Source: CAVTLG01 sp963802635 (lineage in GTDB: Bacteria; Chloroflexota; Ktedonobacteria; Ktedonobacterales; Ktedonobacteraceae). Taken from it: a DNA stretch of 64,000 bases. The stretch spans positions 124,001 through 188,000 of the forward strand of contig CAWDJJ010000001.1 in NCBI GenBank assembly GCA_963802635.1. The letters run 5' to 3'. Both the position numbers and the translations under genes were made by a program. The notes under the pieces are model-generated. The model was given only the letters and a program-made list of their open reading frames with translations, ran no database searches and had not been told where the DNA came from. Below are positions 18,069-27,462 of this stretch, in pieces. Every line of letters starts with the position of its first letter. The first letter of the stretch is position 1.

Positions 18069-19196
18069 CTAATAGTGATGAGTATCGACAGATAAATGCT
18101 GTGGCCTTTGAGGCTTAGGTACTTTTGGGCCTTCATACCCCTCGAGGTTATATCCGTGAACAGTAAGTATGTTGAAAACACGTTCTTTAAAACTTTGTTT
18201 TGCTGTATTGAAATCTTCCTGTAACTTTTTATGCTGCTCAGAATTTTCTTTATCACTGATGTTAAGCATTTCATTATTAATCTTGCCAGCTTGAAATGCT
18301 TGAAGCTGTAATTCATGCAGATTCATGGCAATCAAGTTTTCGTTCCCCTTAATTGTATTGCTTCTGCCACGGCCTTCCCATATGATTCCCTCTCCCTGAG
18401 CTTCAGAAAAATCACGATGGTCCATCGCCATGAACTGGGATCGCAATGTGTTCAATTTCCTCTCCACTTCTGCTAGCTTTTTTGTAGCCTCTATTTTCCT
18501 CGTTGTTACTTTTTGTTTTAAACTCTTTACAAATTCTCCATGTTCTAATACTATTTTCGCCTGATCTAGATGTTTGCTAAAATATTCTGACCATTCATCA
18601 GGAACTCTTGCAGATCTTTTTGAAGATTTTTCAGGCGATTTCGTTGGATTCTCCAGAGATTCTCCTGTATATCTTTCCACTACTTTTTTGATGTATTGCT
18701 TTGCTATTGTTCTCGCGTTTTCTATTTGTTCATTGAAAGCGTCCTGTTCTTGCTGAGTCATATGTGAAATATCTTGCTCGGGAAATTTAGCCTTTAGTAC
18801 CTCTTCAACTAAATCCGCCAGTCTGCTCTTCGCTTCTCCTTCTGCTGAACTTGCAATACTTGTGTCGAGTTCATCTTCGAGTGCTCCTTTTACTCTCGAT
18901 GCTTCCCTGAAATGTAAGAGTATTACATTCTTAGGAGGTTTTTTATTATCCCTTGCACTATCTTTTCCATATCGATACCATTTTTCCCATAGTCGATGTG
19001 ATTTTTCTATTATGGTTTTTTTCTTAGGACGATCTTTAATCTCTGATCTACCTAGCCAGCTATTGTCATTCTTTGAAGGTGATACCTTCTTTTTTAGTTC
19101 CCTGAACCGTCGTTGTGTGGCATCAACGACAGACTGTGGCTTATCATTTTGATAAGCCTTTGTGATCTCTAGCATCCCATGCTTATTTCTCACCAT
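18069..19196 (-). CDS. Highly charged protein of unknown function
   Basis: 375 residues from ATG 19196, 8 nt after GGGAG; an ATG at 19211 is in frame. It is almost entirely helical and charged, rich in Lys, Glu, Ser and Asn, with a coiled-coil-like region around 215-260 (KKLAEVERKLNTLRSQFMAM) and no membrane segment or signal peptide. Lys and Asn codons are frequent and the gene is visibly more AT-rich than its neighbours, which suggests recent acquisition. It stands alone between the alpha/beta hydrolase and a degenerate family B repeat. No domain is recognised. Confidence 0.65.
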   Translation of the reverse strand: MVRNKHGMLEITKAYQNDKPQSVVDATQRRFRELKKKVSPSKNDNSWLGRSEIKDRPKKKTIIEKSHRLWEKWYRYGKDSARDNKKPPKNVILLHFREASRVKGALEDELDTSIASSAEGEAKSRLADLVEEVLKAKFPEQDISHMTQQEQDAFNEQIENARTIAKQYIKKVVERYTGESLENPTKSPEKSSKRSARVPDEWSEYFSKHLDQAKIVLEHGEFVKSLKQKVTTRKIEATKKLAEVERKLNTLRSQFMAMDHRDFSEAQGEGIIWEGRGRSNTIKGNENLIAMNLHELQLQAFQAGKINNEMLNISDKENSEQHKKLQEDFNTAKQSFKERVFNILTVHGYNLEGYEGPKVPKPQRPQHLSVDTHHY

Positions 19197-19397
19197 AATA
19201 CAAACTCCCATTTTCCAGCCGAACTTCTTTGTACGAGAGATGATGGAATGAGTGAGTTATGGCTCACATCACTGCCAAATACGGTGATCGAACCTCTGTA
19301 TTACTAAGAATCGTGTGTGATTTATTACAAAGGTAAGCTAGCAGCGTTGTTTTGTAAAGGGGAAGGGAGGGACAACCCGAAGAAAAAACCTATCATA

Positions 19398-19530
19398 ATA
19401 ATCTGGCCCCTACCTCTCAGGCAATTCATTGCCACAAGACCCAGATGCACGGCGATTTATCGCGCCCGCTGTGTCATGTAACGCCTACATTGCCCCTCAT
19501 GAACCAGATTTATCGCGCCTACTGTATTGC
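19398..19530. repeat. Palindromic element, family B, degenerate copy 2
   Basis: Contains AATCTGGCCCCTACCTCTC, GGCAATTCATTGCC, CGGCGATTTATCGCGCCC and CCAGATTTATCGCGCC in the same order as copy 1, with eroded ends. It fills most of the gene-free stretch 19197-19587 between the orphan gene and gcvPB. I see nothing else there. Confidence 0.65.
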
Positions 19531-19587
19531 ATAATACCTATATTGCCACTCATGAGCATTCAAACACGGTCATTCGTAGCGGCTCGG

Positions 19588-21072
19588 CTAATGTGTCACT
19601 GCTTGCCCGCTAATCCAGCGTAGATTGGGCTTGCGTGCGGCCAGAGTTTGATCAAGTCGGCCTATAACCGTAGTGTGTGGGGCTGTTCTGACCACCTCTG
19701 GCTCAGTCCGAGCCTCCTCGGCAATCTGATGCATAACTTGTACAAACTCGTCCAGTGTCTCGCGCGTCTCCGTCTCGGTTGGTTCGATCATTAACGCCTC
19801 GTGCACGATCAGCGGAAAGTACGTTGTCGGCGCATACATGCCAAAATCGAGCAGACGCTTGGCAATATCCGTCGCCGTTACGTCATACTCATCTTTTTGC
19901 TTTTGCACGGTCGCGACGAATTCGTGCTGGCACATCTGCGGGTAGGCAATTTCGTAATCGGACGCCAGTTCGTGCTTGAGATAGTTCGCATTAAGTATCG
20001 CGCTCTCCGAGACGTGCCGTAGCCCATCTGGTCCGTTGGTACGAATGTAGGTGTAAGCGCGTACCAGGACGCCGAAATTGCCTATGTTGGCACGGACTTT
20101 CCCTATTGATTGCGGACCAGGATCTTCCCAGTAATAGCCCTGAGCGCTTTTCGCGGGTAGTGGTCCTGGCAGGAAGGGGACGAGATGCTCTTTGACACCA
20201 ATCGGGCCAGCGCCTGGACCACCACCACCGTGAGGCGTACTGCATGTTTTGTGCAGATTAAAGTGTACGACGTCAAAGCCCATGTCGCCTGGACGTGTGA
20301 TGCCGAGTACGGCGTTGGCGTTGGCTCCATCGTAGTAGAGTTGTCCACCGCTGGCATGAACCAGACGACCAATTTCGGCGATGTTCGCGTCGAAGAGTCC
20401 GAGCGTGTTCGGATTGGTGAGCATGATAGCAGCGACCTCGGCTCCATGGGCGTCAAGCAGCGTTTTGAGCCGTCCCATGTCAATACCACCGGTCTGCGGA
20501 TCGCTTTTGATCTCGACCGCTTTGTAGTCGGCCAATGTTGCGCTGGCCGGATTGGTGCCATGCGCGTTATCGGGGATAAGGACGAGATTGCGCTGTCCCT
20601 CGCCGCGACTCTGGTGATAGGCTTTGATGAGCATTAAACCGGTCAATTCACCGTGCGCACCCGCCGATGGCTGCAAGGTGACACGCGTCATTCCGGCAAT
20701 TTCTGCTAGATAGTGCTCCAACTCATAGATAATCTGGATGGCTCCTTGCACCGTGTGGTCTGGTTGTAAAGGGTGAATGCGTGCAAAGCCGGGTAGGCTT
20801 GCCATATCTTCGTTGAGCTTGGGATTGTACTTCATCGTGCAGGAACCAAGCGGATAGAAGCCTGTATCTACACCAAAGTTCCGCTGCGATAGATGTGTGT
20901 AATGACGTACGACCTCGATCTCACTGACTTCGGGCAAAGCCGCTGGCTGCTCGCGCAGGAGATTTTTCGGGAGCAGATCTGTCAATGGGATGCTGGGTAC
21001 ATCTAACGCGGGCATAGATGCAGCGCGGCGTCCGGGGGCACCCTTCTCAAAAATCAATGTTTCAACGCTCAT
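19588..21072 (-). CDS. gcvPB: Glycine dehydrogenase (decarboxylating) subunit 2
   Basis: 494 residues. PLP-containing half of the two-subunit P-protein of the glycine cleavage system, which decarboxylates glycine and loads the aminomethyl group onto lipoyl-GcvH. The Schiff-base lysine is in FNLHKTCSTPHGGGGPGAG. Other landmarks are GSCTMKYNPKLNE, QPSAGAHGELTG, DNAHGTNPASA and NTLGLFD. Its ATG overlaps the gcvPA stop by 4 nt, so translation is coupled. The order gcvT-gcvH-gcvPA-gcvPB on one strand is the complete aminomethyl-transfer part of the pathway; the L-protein gene is not here. Confidence 0.96.
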   Translation of the reverse strand: MSVETLIFEKGAPGRRAASMPALDVPSIPLTDLLPKNLLREQPAALPEVSEIEVVRHYTHLSQRNFGVDTGFYPLGSCTMKYNPKLNEDMASLPGFARIHPLQPDHTVQGAIQIIYELEHYLAEIAGMTRVTLQPSAGAHGELTGLMLIKAYHQSRGEGQRNLVLIPDNAHGTNPASATLADYKAVEIKSDPQTGGIDMGRLKTLLDAHGAEVAAIMLTNPNTLGLFDANIAEIGRLVHASGGQLYYDGANANAVLGITRPGDMGFDVVHFNLHKTCSTPHGGGGPGAGPIGVKEHLVPFLPGPLPAKSAQGYYWEDPGPQSIGKVRANIGNFGVLVRAYTYIRTNGPDGLRHVSESAILNANYLKHELASDYEIAYPQMCQHEFVATVQKQKDEYDVTATDIAKRLLDFGMYAPTTYFPLIVHEALMIEPTETETRETLDEFVQVMHQIAEEARTEPEVVRTAPHTTVIGRLDQTLAARKPNLRWISGQAVTH

Positions 21073-22421
21073 GCCTGCACCTCTTTCAATACATCAACCA
21101 GACGATCAATATCTTCTTTTGTACGTGTCTCGGTGACACACAACAGCAGATGATTGTCCAATCCCGGGTAGTTGGCTTCCAATGCATAGCCTCCAATAAT
21201 GTTTGCTCGCTCAAAATGCTGTTCAAGCTTGCTGATAGAAACGGGCGCTTTGATCACGAATTCATCAAAGAACGGCTGTTGGAAGGCTGCCTCAAAGCCG
21301 GAGATAGCGGTGATCTGGCGGAAGGCATAGTGCGCTTTTTGCAGACAAAGTTCACCCAGCTCACGGAAGCCCTGCTTACCCAATGCCGCCAGGAAGATGG
21401 TTGCTCCAACCGCTAAGAGCGATTGATTGGTGCAAATATTGGACGTGGCACGCTCGCGACGAATATGCTGCTCACGCGTCTGTAGCGTCAACACATAACC
21501 GGTTTGTCGTTTGCCATCTTCCTCAACTGTCTGTCCAACCAGTCGGCCTGGTAGGAGACGCGTGAATTTGTGTTTGGTGGCGATGAAGCCGAGAGCTGGA
21601 GCCCCAAAGCTCATGCTATTGCCAAAACTCATCATCTCGCCGATGGCAATATCTGCTCCATACGTGCCGGGAGGAGCGATGATGCCAAGCGAAGCTGGTT
21701 CGGTAATGGCTGTTATAAAGAGTGATTTGCCACGATGAGCAATTGGTTCAATAGCGTGCACGTCTTCTACACAACCCAAAAAATTGGGCTGCTGCACAAC
21801 GACTGCTGCCGTCGTTGCGCTGACTGCCTTGTCGAGTGCTTCAAGTGAGGTGATGCCGTTCTGCGTTGGAACCTCTTTGACGCTGAAGCCGCGTGAAAAG
21901 GCGTAGGTTTGCAGCACACGCCGGTATTGAGGATCTACGCCCTCTGATACCACGACCTCACCACGTCCGCCAGGGCCAAGAGCGATGAAGACGGCCTCGA
22001 CCAGCGCGGTTGAGCCATCATAAAGTGAGGCGTTGGCAACGTCCATAGTTGTCACCTGGCAGACCATGGTCTGGAATTCGTAGATTGCCTGTAACATACC
22101 CTGGCTTACCTCTGGTTGGTAGGGGGTATAGGATGTCACGAATTCCGAACGGCGCTGCAGGTGAGGAACCACGCTTGGAATTGCTCGGTCGTAGGTACCT
22201 GCTCCCAGAAAAGAAATGCTCGTGTCGATGTCTTTGTTTCTGGCGGCTATCCTGTTCATCAGGCGTTTGAGATCTGGTTCGGCGAGCGCAGGCGGAAGAT
22301 CAAGCGAACGTTGTAAACGTACCTCTGCGGGTACTGGCGCGAGCAGATCTTCTATGGAAGATAGTCCCAGGTGCTCCAACATAGCCTGCTGTTCTTCCTG
22401 GGTATTTGGCACATAGCTCAT
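21069..22421 (-). CDS. gcvPA: Glycine dehydrogenase (decarboxylating) subunit 1
   Basis: 450 residues. N-terminal-half subunit of the glycine decarboxylase, partner of GcvPB. Landmarks are FLGAGTYDRAIPSVV, TPYQPEVSQGMLQ, DVANASLYDGSTA, QQPNFLGCVEDV and the AKSNICTNQ-like segment ATSNICTNQSLLA. ATG at 22421. The final codons overlap the gcvPB start by 4 nt. About 500 bp separate it from the preceding gcvH stop, so it may have its own promoter rather than share the gcvT-gcvH transcript. Confidence 0.96.
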   Translation of the reverse strand: MSYVPNTQEEQQAMLEHLGLSSIEDLLAPVPAEVRLQRSLDLPPALAEPDLKRLMNRIAARNKDIDTSISFLGAGTYDRAIPSVVPHLQRRSEFVTSYTPYQPEVSQGMLQAIYEFQTMVCQVTTMDVANASLYDGSTALVEAVFIALGPGGRGEVVVSEGVDPQYRRVLQTYAFSRGFSVKEVPTQNGITSLEALDKAVSATTAAVVVQQPNFLGCVEDVHAIEPIAHRGKSLFITAITEPASLGIIAPPGTYGADIAIGEMMSFGNSMSFGAPALGFIATKHKFTRLLPGRLVGQTVEEDGKRQTGYVLTLQTREQHIRRERATSNICTNQSLLAVGATIFLAALGKQGFRELGELCLQKAHYAFRQITAISGFEAAFQQPFFDEFVIKAPVSISKLEQHFERANIIGGYALEANYPGLDNHLLLCVTETRTKEDIDRLVDVLKEVQA

Positions 22422-22922
22422 GGTCTAAACTCCCCCTCGTGGGTTAAGGCCGCTCCCTGCAGTATGTTTCCTGGATACGAACGCACAAAGGGAGCTAGGC
22501 TGGTAAAGATGACCCGTATAGCACGAACTTCTGGCTGATCAAGCAGTTCATGGAGAATGATGAACGTGTGGAGTGAGTGACTCTTGTTGTGTGCCTGCAA
22601 GCAAAAGCAAACGAGGATGACGTCGTTGGCAAGTGGATTGCCTACAGGCAGCGGTACCAGGCATCTGCAAGAGGTACTCGTCACATTGTCATCATAGAAG
22701 AACAAAGCGCCAAAGTTATGCTACACCAGTTCTTAGTATGGTCGCTTTCATTATATCGCATGGATGCGTTACTTATACAAGGTGAGCATGAGTATTGGGA
22801 ATGCTGTCATCTTGCTTTCGAGTTTTCCAAAAAGTGACAGAAGTGACACCCTGTAGCTGCCTAAAGATTATATACCCTAAGAAGATAAAGTTATATAACC
22901 TTTTATATCATATTTGAGGATA
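22422..22922. other. Intergenic region between gcvH and gcvPA
   Basis: About 500 bp with no certain gene. On the plus strand an 86-codon frame (22577-22837, GTG start) has a plausible composition but no ribosome site or recognisable family, so I do not call it. I looked on the minus strand for glycine-riboswitch landmarks (a conserved GGAGAG core) and did not find them. Confidence 0.35.
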
Positions 22923-23319
22923 TTAGCGGCCTTCCAGGTAGCTCAAGTAGTGCTCAGCATCCAGCAGACTATCCAATTGAGACGAATTTGCTAGCTTGAT
23001 AACCAACATCCAGCCCTTATCATAGGGATCGTCGTTAATCAGCTCGGGATGATCCTTTAGCTCTGTATTGGCTTTGAGTACCGTACCACTGAGCGGGGAA
23101 ACAAGCTCAGAGGTGGCCTTGACCGATTTAACATCACCGAATTTTTGCTCGTGTGCGATATCCTGGTTGGCGTCCCATGGCAGCTCGATGTAAACGATAT
23201 CTCCGAGCTGGTCCTGAGCGTAATCGGTGATCCCGATGGTGGCCTGGTCGCCTTCAACGCGTACCCACTCATCGGTTTTGCTGTATTTGAGGTTAGCAGG
23301 ATGATTTCAGGCTAGCCAT
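22923..23319 (-). pseudogene. gcvH: Glycine cleavage system H protein, frameshifted near its start
   Basis: Encodes the lipoyl carrier of the glycine cleavage system. The ATG at 23319 has GGGAG 8 nt upstream, but the frame meets a stop at codon 9. Shifting by one base after codon 4-5 (an AAA run at about 23306) restores MASLNHPANLKY and then the whole conserved protein: WVRVEGDQATIGITDYAQ, LGDIVYIELP, the lipoyl-lysine site SVKATSEL, PLSGTV and DPYDKGWM. From ATG to stop the length is 397 nt, exactly one base too many. The remaining 130 residues are undamaged, so a sequence error or very recent mutation is more likely than decay. Confidence 0.85.
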
Positions 23320-23428
23320 TGTGTGTGTCTCCCTTCTGCAAGGACGATAGTCTAAAGGTCAGTGGCCTTAGATAGTGTTTGGAACGTGCACACTTTTCGT
23401 CAGTACTGAACTCAAATCAAACACTATC

Positions 23429-24547
23429 TTACTGACGTTTGTAAAAAGGTAATGCGACGATCTCGGCTGCGCTACGCTTGCCGCGAATATCAACCTGGAC
23501 CTGGCGTCCGACGCTGGCATACGCGGCCTCAACATAGCCCATCCCGATGTTTTTATGCACAGTTGGACCCGGTGCTCCACTGGTGAGACTCCCAATCTGC
23601 TGATCATGCTCGTAGATAGCGTAACCACCACGTGGTACGCCACGCTCAAGCAACGTGAGTCCGACCAGTAAACGCCGTGGACCTTGCTGCTTGACCTGGA
23701 GTAGCTCATCACGACCGATAAAGTTGCCTTTGGTGAATTTAACGGTCCAGCCAAGCCGAGCTTCCAGCGGATTGGTCTGCTCGTCGAGTTCGTGACCATA
23801 GAGACAGTAGCCAGCCTCTAAGCGCAAGGTATCACGTGCTCCCAGGCCAGCAGGCAGTAAGTCATGGGATTTGCCAGCCGTAAGCAGATCTTGCCAGAGC
23901 TTGACCGCGTCAACGGAGGCGCAGTAGAGTTCAAAGCCATCCTCGCCCGTGTAGCCGGTGCGTGAAATAAGACAGTGAATGCCATCGACGAGGCCAGGAG
24001 CACTATGATAGTAGTGAATACCCTTGAGATCAAGTGCAGCCTCACAGAGTGGTTGCAAAATGTTGAGCGCTGCCGGTCCCTGTAGCGCCAGTAGCGCCGT
24101 CGTGTCCGATTGGTCCGTTACAGTCACATCCTGGAAGTGCTGCGACTGTGCCTGCACCCACTCAAGATCGTGGGCAATATTGGCCGCGTTGACGACGAGC
24201 ATATAGTGCTGCTCGGCCAGATGGTAAATAAGCAAGTCATCGATCACGTTTCCCGTGGGAAGGCACAATTGCGTATAGAGTGCCTGATTAGTAGCCAGAC
24301 GAGAGACATCGTTGGGGACAAGGTACTGCAGGAAGGCCAGCGCCCCCTGACCCTCGACCTTAAACTCTCCCATATGGCTGACATCGAAAAGACCTGCGCG
24401 GGTGCGTACTGCCTGGTGTTCCTCCAAAATGCTGCTGTATTGTACAGGCATTTCCCACCCACCAAATTCTACCAGGCGCGCTCCTAATGCACGGTGCTGT
24501 TCATAAAGGGGCGTGCGTTTTAACGGGGTGCTCTCTGCTGTTCCCAT
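23429..24547 (-). CDS. gcvT: Aminomethyltransferase (glycine cleavage T protein)
   Basis: 372 residues, ATG 24547 behind GGAG. It transfers the aminomethyl carbon from lipoyl-GcvH to tetrahydrofolate and releases ammonia. Landmarks are TPLYEQHRALGARLVEFGGW near the start, FDVSHMGEFKVEG, YTGEDGFELY, GLGARDTLRLEAGYCLYG and the C-terminal barrel segment IGSLTSGAPGPTV. The length is normal. It heads the minus-strand gcv block and is followed after 109 bp by gcvH. Upstream lies a family C repeat, in or near the promoter. Confidence 0.96.
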   Translation of the reverse strand: MGTAESTPLKRTPLYEQHRALGARLVEFGGWEMPVQYSSILEEHQAVRTRAGLFDVSHMGEFKVEGQGALAFLQYLVPNDVSRLATNQALYTQLCLPTGNVIDDLLIYHLAEQHYMLVVNAANIAHDLEWVQAQSQHFQDVTVTDQSDTTALLALQGPAALNILQPLCEAALDLKGIHYYHSAPGLVDGIHCLISRTGYTGEDGFELYCASVDAVKLWQDLLTAGKSHDLLPAGLGARDTLRLEAGYCLYGHELDEQTNPLEARLGWTVKFTKGNFIGRDELLQVKQQGPRRLLVGLTLLERGVPRGGYAIYEHDQQIGSLTSGAPGPTVHKNIGMGYVEAAYASVGRQVQVDIRGKRSAAEIVALPFYKRQ

Positions 24548-24594
24548 ACAAAATTACTCCCATGCACTACAATAGATAGCTGTCATATTACCTT

Positions 24595-24711
24595 GCATTC
24601 AGATGAGCGCGTAGCGCTAGCCACGGCAGTTGCTGATCCGTCTGGCTGACTGCGTAGCAGTAGCTGCGAGAGCAGCGTTGCCAGACGGAATAAGAACGCG
24701 TTTCTGAATGC
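24595..24711. repeat. Palindromic element, family C, copy 1
   Basis: Bounded by perfect inverted GCATTCAGA (24595-24603) and TCTGAATGC (24703-24711). It contains a second inverted pair, TCCGTCTGG and CCAGACGGA. A shorter relative lies at 30592-30653, with the same outer flanks (CCTTGCATTCAGATGAG on the left, GTTTCTGAATGC.TATGGGT on the right). It sits 50-165 bp upstream of gcvT within the gene-free stretch 24548-25022, which I otherwise read as promoter DNA. Confidence 0.75.
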
Positions 24712-25022
24712 CTATGGGTATCAGTTGTGTCCCCGGTTTGCATGAGCATCTCTCTTGTAAGCCAGGAGAAGCGACGTATCCTGCTGTCACTATAGCAGAT
24801 TTTTGCGTTGATCACAATGTGTCGTATGTTGGCAAGAGTAGTAATGCGTGCACCTGCAACTGATACCCATGATTTATTATGGAGGTCCCAAAAGTCAGGG
24901 ACCATGATAGCCCGCTTTTCACCCAGATTACCGCTACTCAAGTCACATGACCATAACGATACAATAAGTGTGAGATTTTCATGGAAGATGCCGAACAACA
25001 AAATGAAAAGGAGAAAATAGCA

Positions 25023-26211
25023 ATGGAGAAGAACAATTTAACCAAAACGGCGAGGACCCTCAAAGGCATACAGTATCCTGTCACAAAGGACAAGCTGATC
25101 GAGCATGTTCAAGCGCAAGGAGCCAATGGAGATGTCGTTGCTACCCTTCAGCGCTTACCTAATAACCAGGAGTTCAAAGGACCATTTTGCCTGAGCAAAG
25201 CTCTTGCTCAAACAATGCCTGAAGGACCAATGTTGATTGCCCCTAGCGTTGCCAAGGGAAACTGGATGTCGTACTCCTACGAGGGTGAGGCTGGTAGTCG
25301 TCCATACTTTGTTTATGTCCCAGCCAATTACCAGGGTTCCGCCGTTCCTCTCTTTGTTATGCTTCACGGATGCACCGAAGATCCAGAGGCCTTTGCGACT
25401 GTGACCCGTATGAATCAGCTAGCAGATCAAAAACAATTCATCGTGGTATATCCACAGCAGGGGCATGTGGAGAATCAGGAGCAATGTTGGAACTGGTTTG
25501 ACTCTTCCCAACAATCCAGAAGCAGTGGAGAACCGGCTATTCTTGCAGGGATCACTCAGGAAGTTCTACGAAATACCTCTCAATGGAAGATAGATTCGAG
25601 CCGGGTGTATGTAGCGGGTTTATCTGCTGGTGCTTGCATGAGCGTTATACTGGGGGCAACCTATCCAGACCTCTTTGCGGCTATCGGCGTTCACTCCGGG
25701 GTCGAGTATGCAGTAGCTACCAATTCGTCCGAGGCTTTAGCTGCTATGCTTGGTGACGGTGTCAATTCCATATTACAAGGACAGCTAGCATATCAGGCCA
25801 TGGGCCGCTATGCTCGTATAATGCCGACGATTGTCTTTCAAGGGACCAATGATTGCATCGTCTTCCCAGTTAATGGCGAAGAAGTAGTCAGACAGTGGAT
25901 GGAGACAAATTATCTGGCTTCAGGGAAGCAATACAATGCGAGCTTTTCACCTCCCGACGAGCTACCAATTGCAATCGGTTCCGGGTGGGTATAGTGCCAG
26001 TGTATTCACCTGGAATGATAGTAACGGAAACGAGATGCAGGAGTATTGGATGGTCTATGGGATGGGTCATGCCTGGTCAGGAGGCAGCCCAAACGAACCT
26101 TATTCTGATCCACTAGGACCCGATGCCAGTTTGGCAATGTATACCTTCTTTATGAAGCATCAGCTCACCAGGCCTCTAGTTCCAACGTTAGTAGCGATAA
26201 CTCAGGGATAG
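25023..26211 (+). pseudogene. DUF2795 / PHB-depolymerase-type esterase fusion, frameshifted in 3' third
   Basis: ATG 25023 follows AAGGAG. Residues 5-60 match DUF2795 (an ARTLKGIQYPVTKDKLIEH opening, then LQRLPNNQEF). From about residue 90 an esterase of the PHB-depolymerase/LpqC type follows: YFVYVPANYQG, VMLHGCTEDP (oxyanion), nucleophile GLSAGACMS, and acid region FQGTNDCIVFP. At about 25940 (a TTTT run) the frame is lost. The +1 frame continues with HLPTSYQLQSVPGGYSA and the histidine motif VYGMGHAWSGG to the stop at 26211. One extra base explains it. It would hydrolyse a polyester or ester if intact. The DUF2795 fusion is unusual. Confidence 0.82.
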
Positions 26212-26614
26212 TGAGAAAGCTTAATCACTTTAAATTGCTGTGACCATGCCTATAATGACGTTTCTCAGAATACTCTATCTCTGGCACGTTTGATACCGAT
26301 CTGCACCCACTCATACAAATTTCCTGTGGACTACCTCGCAGTATGCTCCATTGGAGTGTTGTCTCTCAGGGTGCGGATTGGTATGAGCGTATACATCAAA
26401 GCCACTAGAAGAGTAAACTATGATGTATCTCTCCTTGAATATACCACACTTATCATCATCGAGGCTGCGGAAGCTAGGAAATATGCTACAAAGTTTTTTT
26501 CATTGGAGATATATCGCTTGATTTCGTTCTTACTTTTGCGATAGCTGTACGTAAATATTAGAGTTATGGCAGAAACTGATAAATCATTCGATCTGAACTC
26601 AGAAGGAGAGTTTG
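26212..26614. other. Intergenic region
   Basis: About 400 bp between the esterase and the His-rich membrane protein. An 84-codon plus-strand frame (26290-26544) has no ribosome site and an unnatural composition, so I do not call it. The AAGGAGAG site of the next gene is at 26603-26610. I see nothing else. Confidence 0.35.
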
Positions 26615-26905
26615 ATGTTTGCAATGTTATTGCTATTCTTTGGGTGTGTAGTCGCCTTCGGTCTCCTGGGAGCGTTTTTCCTGTTCTTCCTTGTCTTGCT
26701 ACCGAGAAGGCGTCGCCTGGGACCCGGTTACTACCGTCGTCCTTTTTTTGCGCCTTTCTTCTCGCCCTTCTTCTTCGGAAGATCATTTGGGCGGCGCGGT
26801 TTCTATGAGCGTGGCCCTTTTCACGAGCATCATCACCATCACCATCATCATGGAGGCTTTGGCGGCCATCATGGCGGGCATGGAGGCTTTGGTGGGCATC
26901 ACTAA
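26615..26905 (+). CDS. His-rich small membrane protein
   Basis: 96 residues from ATG 26615, 4 nt after AAGGAGAG. One long hydrophobic segment (residues 2-29, LLLFFGCVVAFGLLGAFFLF) is followed by an Arg-rich stop-transfer patch (LPRRRRLGPG), an aromatic region repeating PFF and FFG, and a tail with eight consecutive His and GGHHGGHGG repeats. The tail would bind divalent metals such as Ni, Zn or Cu. Its stop codon overlaps the start of the following Nudix gene (TAATG), so the two are translationally coupled. No family is recognised. Confidence 0.7.
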   Translation: MFAMLLLFFGCVVAFGLLGAFFLFFLVLLPRRRRLGPGYYRRPFFAPFFSPFFFGRSFGRRGFYERGPFHEHHHHHHHHGGFGGHHGGHGGFGGHH

Positions 26906-27426
26906 TGCAAGAAGCTGAAAAGGTTCTGCGCATCGAGCAGGACCTTGCCTGGTTGCCGAAACCGAACGAAAGTCGGGTGGTGCTCTCGTCTCAACTGCCA
27001 CCATTAGCATTGCTTGCCACCGCTCTGACCCTGGCATTCAGAGATGGTAGCCTATTGGTGACAAACTTAACGAGTCGGGGATGGGATATTCCAGGGGGAC
27101 ATATTGAGCCTGGTGAGTTGCCAGAAGAGACTGCTCGTCGAGAAGTGTACGAAGAAACGGGTGCAAGATTGGGGCCACTGCATGTTCTGGGGTATCAACG
27201 CCTCCGGCTGCTTGGTCCCAGGCCAGTGACATATCGTTATCCCTATCCTGACAGTTATCAGGCTTTCTACTGGGCGCAGATCGCAACTCTTGATGACTTT
27301 GTTCCAACCGCAGAGGCGCAAGAGCGTGCTCTTTTTTCTCCCAGTGAAGCTAGTATGCTGGCGTGGGTGCAGCGGCATAGAGAACTCTATGAAACTGCAT
27401 TGATGCAGTCTACATGTAGCCAGTAG
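26905..27426 (+). CDS. Nudix hydrolase
   Basis: 173 residues. The Nudix box is complete and canonical in spacing: GGHIEPGELPEETARREVYE followed by ETGA (around residues 66-89), giving a Mg-dependent pyrophosphohydrolase fold. The preceding strand, DGSLLVTNLTSRGWDIPGG, is typical. The substrate cannot be predicted. Its ATG overlaps the stop of the His-rich membrane protein. The last codons lie inside a 14-bp perfect hairpin (27400-27436) that ends the transcript. Confidence 0.9.
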   Translation: MQEAEKVLRIEQDLAWLPKPNESRVVLSSQLPPLALLATALTLAFRDGSLLVTNLTSRGWDIPGGHIEPGELPEETARREVYEETGARLGPLHVLGYQRLRLLGPRPVTYRYPYPDSYQAFYWAQIATLDDFVPTAEAQERALFSPSEASMLAWVQRHRELYETALMQSTCSQ

Positions 27427-27436
27427 ACTGCATCAA
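27400..27436. terminator. Bidirectional terminator hairpin
   Basis: Perfect 14-bp arms (TTGATGCAGTCTAC and GTAGACTGCATCAA, 9-nt loop) followed by CTTGTTCTCTC. It overlaps the Nudix stop codon and lies between convergent genes. Confidence 0.75.
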
Positions 27437-27462
27437 CTTGTTCTCTCTATCTTCCGGGTACG

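Noticed and set aside
22577..22837. 86-codon plus-strand ORF between gcvH and gcvPA
   Set aside because: No ribosome site, no recognisable family, and it opposes the operon; composition alone was not enough.
24548..25022. Possible glycine riboswitch upstream of gcvT (and 22422-22922 upstream of gcvPA)
   Set aside because: Glycine riboswitches often precede gcv genes, but I could not find the conserved core words on the minus strand in either region; a covariance-model scan would decide.
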